Shown: in pieces, positions 60,477-64,000 of the stretch
Layout of the letters: each line of letters starts with the position of its first letter
How positions within the stretch are numbered: the first letter of the stretch is position 1
From: Knoxdaviesia capensis
Taxonomy: Eukaryota > Ascomycota > Sordariomycetes > Microascales > Gondwanamycetaceae
DNA length: 64,000 nucleotides
Reading direction: 5' to 3'
Assembly (NCBI GenBank): GCA_001510575.1
Contig: LNGK01000012.1
Coordinates: forward strand, 642,389 to 706,388
Position numbers and translations under genes: made by a program
Notes under the pieces: model-generated
Databases searched by the model: none
Seen by the model: only the letters and a program-made list of their open reading frames with translations
What the model was told of the DNA's origin: nothing

Positions 60477-63400
60477 CTAGAACATATTACGGTCCTGGTC
60501 ACCTACCCCTGGCTCGCCCATCATATTATCCGAGCTCATTTGCACCGTGCCTCCGGCCGCGGCGGCCGCCTGAGGGGTACCGTCCGCCCACGACCGAAAC
60601 GGCGAGTCCGCACCCATAACATTACGCAGCCCGTGGTCGAACGCGGTCGGAAGGCCCATGCCCATGCTCAGCGCGATACCCTGGAAGTCCAGTGGCTCAT
60701 CCAGGCCCCCAAAGTTAAGCCCAAAGTTGAACTCGTTCATCCAGGGCCCGGCGGCCCCATACCACGGCGTGGCGTCCATGATGTCCGCCATCGATCCGCC
60801 GCTGCTATTGCTACCAGCGGCGGCAGCAGCAGCCGCTGCCATGTCGAATTCGCTGTTAGTTGAGGCAAAGTGCTGTACGGGAGGCACGATACCCGGTGTC
60901 GGTGCTTGCGGTCGCATGGGGGGTTGCGCGCTAGACTCTGCGGGAGGGGCTGACATGGAAGTCGCTGCCGCCACTGCCTCAGCATCAATCGCCCCGGGCG
61001 CGCCCTTATTGCCAATATCATCGCTGTACATGAATTGCTGCGGTACTTGGTTACGCAGCCAGCCCAGTCCGGTATGGGACATACTACTATCTTCAGCACC
61101 GTGCGGCCCTTGAGTCCCGCTAACCATGCCGGTGTCTTCACTGGCCACAGCCGAAAGCACGTGCAACGGTGTTGTAGAGCCAAATTCCGCAGTGTGAGCC
61201 CTTCCAAGCACACCCGGACTCGGTGACTGTGAGAACCGGTCGACACCGGCCTGTCGGAGAACCTCCGCCATTCTAGCAAAATGAGGTTGTTGTCGTGCTT
61301 GTTGCTGGAACGCGGCTTGTCTTTGAGGTTGTGGTTGCTGCTGCTGCTGCTGCTGCTGTGGCTGTTGTTGGGGAGGTTGGGGGGTTTGTTGAGGGCGTGG
61401 GGTGTGCGACGGTCCAGACGGCGCTGGTGTCTCATTCTGGCGTCGTGCTGCCGCTGCCGCCGCTGCAGCCTGAGAGGCACCACCAAACCACGACTTCAGC
61501 ATAACCAGCACGACCAGAAACTTGGACGCAGGGCGAGAGCGGTTATCCGCAGCGATCAGGCGGAAGCGCTCCAGCAGCTGGTTGAGGTATGACTCGACAC
61601 GCAGTTGCTCGCGCGAGACTAGGCTGGCCACCTCGGGCAGAGACGCCGAAAAGTGGATCTTGACGAGCACCACGACCGCATATGCCACGCGGACCAGGTT
61701 GAATACAGGTAGCATACGGCCTGAGGTCAGGTCCATGGCGAGGAATGTGTCGAGGATGTTGGTTGAAGCATGTACGCAGGCTGCGAAGGCGTCAATTTGG
61801 GCCGGCGCTAGCTGACCGCTCTTGGTCAGGCCCGTTCTGAAACCGTCCACATTTTGCGGCTTCGTGGCCTGGTCGTCTTGACGGTCATCTTCGTCGTTGT
61901 CACCCTGGAGAACAAGTTCGTGGATGTAGAGACTAACAGTATCAAAGCTTATTGACAGGGGAGCTACGCGCCAGAAGCAGACAGTTAGTAAATGGGAAGG
62001 GGTAGGGCCGGGGCATATGCTGGCAGAGAAAATGACGAGGTGTCGGGGGTGGACTTACGCAACATTAACTCTCTCGGAACATCCGCCCTCATCTTCTCCA
62101 GCAGCCGCTGAAAGCCGCGCAACGCAATCCGTGTGCCGACATTTGATGTCGTCACGCGCATGATCGGCTCATCGGTAGCAAACTGCTCGCCCGCCTCCTC
62201 GCCCAGACGGTTCACTCGCACCAGGTGGCACAGGAACGCATCTGTAGCCACCGGCTCAAAATCATTGAAGCGATTCCAGCTCACGCTATCTTCCGGATTG
62301 TCGCTGGCATCCGAATTGTCGTCGTCGCTGTCATCGTCGGACTCGCTGCCGTTGGGGTCGCTGCAATTATCTCTGTTGGCACCGTCAGGATTGCTACCGT
62401 TCAGAGGCCGGTTACTAGGGTCGTTGATGTTGGTAAGGCCAGCAGCACCGTGATCATCACTGCGCTCGCCACCCGTACTTCCTGGTGTGCCTCGTGCACC
62501 GCCTGGTGGTGCAGGCGCAGGACCTCCCAAAGGCACGCCGCGATCCGATACCCCCTGTCCATGTCGGCCAAGATAAGCGAGCATAACTCCAGGCCGGTAT
62601 GCCCGAGGACCTGGGGGTCCTGGGTGCTTTGGCGGCTGCGGTTGGTTACGGGACTGTGGTCGGGCGGGCATCCTTCCTTCCAGCACCTCAATGCACTCAG
62701 CCGTGTACGACGACCATCGTATTAGGTTGGGCCGGTGGAGCGACATCGAAGTATTGGTGGCCATGTAATAGCAGCCCAGCCATGTACGGCGGGCCTCAAT
62801 TCGGGAGGAATCTTCGAATGGGCCCGCCATCGTTCCACCCTGGCCTCCAAAATTTGGAACTCGCGGGTACTGTATCCGTGAGGCCGCACCGCCGCCGCCA
62901 CGCTGTTGTGTATGGTTCTTACTGGAGGACTTGTTCTTCTTGCCCTTTCGCTTCCGTTTCCCAGATGCTCCAGGTTCTGCCGCCTGCGACCCATCAATGC
63001 CAGCTAGCAGAGTTCCAGCGTTATGCAGCGCCGCGACTGCCGTTGTTCCCATGCGCATGTTTTTCTGATTGCCAGTAACTGCCTCGCGGAACGAGTATCT
63101 CAGGTTTCGGAATACTTGGCGCTGGCGCTGGCCGAGACCGATATCAATGGCCACCACGGCGGCAAGGTGCACCAGTTGGTAGAATTTCAACTCCTCAAAG
63201 TGCTCGGGCGGCCAGTACCACATCACGGCCACCAGGATGGCCTGTACAAGCTCCAAGGTCTTAGCACCCGAAATCAGAGCGCGCTCTGCAAGCGTTTGCA
63301 TGACCTCTTTGACCAGCCGGCGCTGCAGGGTCGGGTTCTGGCCAGAAGACGCGGCCATGATGGCCAGGAACAAAATCGGTTTTGTGCGTCTCAGGTGAGC

Positions 63401-64000
63401 AACAGTCATAGCAGCTGGGAACACAACAATTGGAAGGTGCGGCACCATGCTCTGGTTGTACAGCGCAAAGAACTCCGCCGCCTCCTCCATCGTCAGATAG
63501 CCACGGTCGACAATATCGGTGTACTCGGCGCTTGGGCCTGACGGTGTGGCTGGCGGCCGTGGCTGGGCGCCGGGCAGCTTCCATTGGTCGCGTGGCGCAG
63601 AACTCTGGAACCACCGCACACGCTGGCCGTCCGGTTCGGTCGAATTTGCAGGCAAATCAGACGCGCGCGTACTATCAGGAAGCTTCCGCTTCTGGCCGGC
63701 CAACACAATTCCGGGTTGCGACTTTTGCGGAAACTGTTGGCCCAGTTCCCGCTGATGGTTGTGGGAAGCCATACGCCGGTCCGGTGACACTTGTGGGATC
63801 TGAGCAGGAGGTGCACTGGGAGGATCCGGCATCGGTCCCCAGAGAGTTGATGGCGCGGTAGGCCCAGGCATAGCACCGGCACTCGCAGCGTGCGCCAGAA
63901 CTCCAAGGCCTCGGCTCATCCCGGATGCGCTAGACACTGTTTCCGGGGAGGTCGGGTTATTTGTCGATGATCCGGACGTGGTTCCGCCGGGCCCCGCAGG
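60477..64000 (-). CDS. fungal-specific transcription factor, N-terminus beyond window
   Basis: Nuclear regulator with the middle homology region of Zn2Cys6-type fungal factors. The frame is open to base 64000 on the minus strand, so the DNA-binding domain and start are outside. The exons are 64000-62059 and 61963-60477; the 95-base intron has a gtaagt donor, a tactaac branch site and a gcgtag acceptor, and phase is kept through a Pro codon. The homology region starts near 63520 with Asp-Ile-Val-Asp-Arg-Gly-Tyr-Leu-Thr-x-Glu-Glu-Ala and continues with Pro-His-Leu-Pro-Ile-Val and Leu-Ala-Ile-Met-Ala-Ala-Ser-Ser, as in War1/Arca-type regulators. An acidic Asp/Ser/Asn stretch (near 62280-62400) separates it from a second helical part. 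The C-terminal 250 residues are Gln- and Ala-rich, a likely activation region. The target pathway cannot be told from the sequence. Confidence 0.85.

Overview
The window is nuclear DNA of a filamentous ascomycete (Pezizomycotina, most likely a eurotiomycete such as an Aspergillus/Penicillium relative). The evidence is short GT-AG introns of about 65-190 bases with CTAAC/CTGAC-type branch sites, mixed GC content, a cytosolic-type fungal pyruvate carboxylase, a fungal transcription-factor homology region and a fungal STAND/NLR receptor. I found no tRNA, rRNA, CRISPR array or recognisable transposon. There is one short assembly gap (15 Ns at 54552-54566).

Left part (1-21.3 kb), mostly housekeeping genes: the 3' nine-tenths of UTP20 (+, cut by the window edge), a ZIM17/HEP1-type mitochondrial Hsp70 escort protein (-), a cullin-3 (+) whose neddylation-lysine codon is split by an intron, a 1288-residue glutamine-rich protein of unknown function (-), a Cys-rich single-pass membrane protein (+) and mitochondrial pyruvate carrier subunit MPC1 (+).

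Middle part (21.3-47.7 kb): a 5.2 kb gene-free stretch leads into pyruvate carboxylase (+), whose 5' end is cut into tiny exons, one only 8 nt. A 3116-residue secreted mucin-like Thr/Ser/Glu repeat protein (+) with a 10-cysteine C-terminal domain follows, then the G-patch ribosome-biogenesis factor PXR1 (+) and a small Ser-rich basic protein with several RRxS motifs (-). MPC1 and pyruvate carboxylase are neighbouring genes that act on the same cytosolic pyruvate pool. UTP20 and PXR1 both serve the small-subunit/pre-rRNA pathway but lie 37 kb apart.

Right part (47.7-64 kb): a 7.7 kb gene-free region contains the gap. After it comes a fungal NOD-like receptor (+) built from an alpha/beta-hydrolase-like effector domain, a NACHT NTPase and a HEAT-type repeat tail. 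The hydrolase has Cys rather than Ser at the nucleophile position. Last is a convergent fungal-specific transcription factor (-) whose N-terminal DNA-binding part lies beyond the window. The best candidates for new biology are the NLR with its unusual effector active site, the giant repeat protein with putative processing sites on both sides of the repeat region, and the uncharacterised 1288-residue protein.

Multi-exon gene models were built by hand from splice consensus, reading frame and family conservation. No database or alignment was run.
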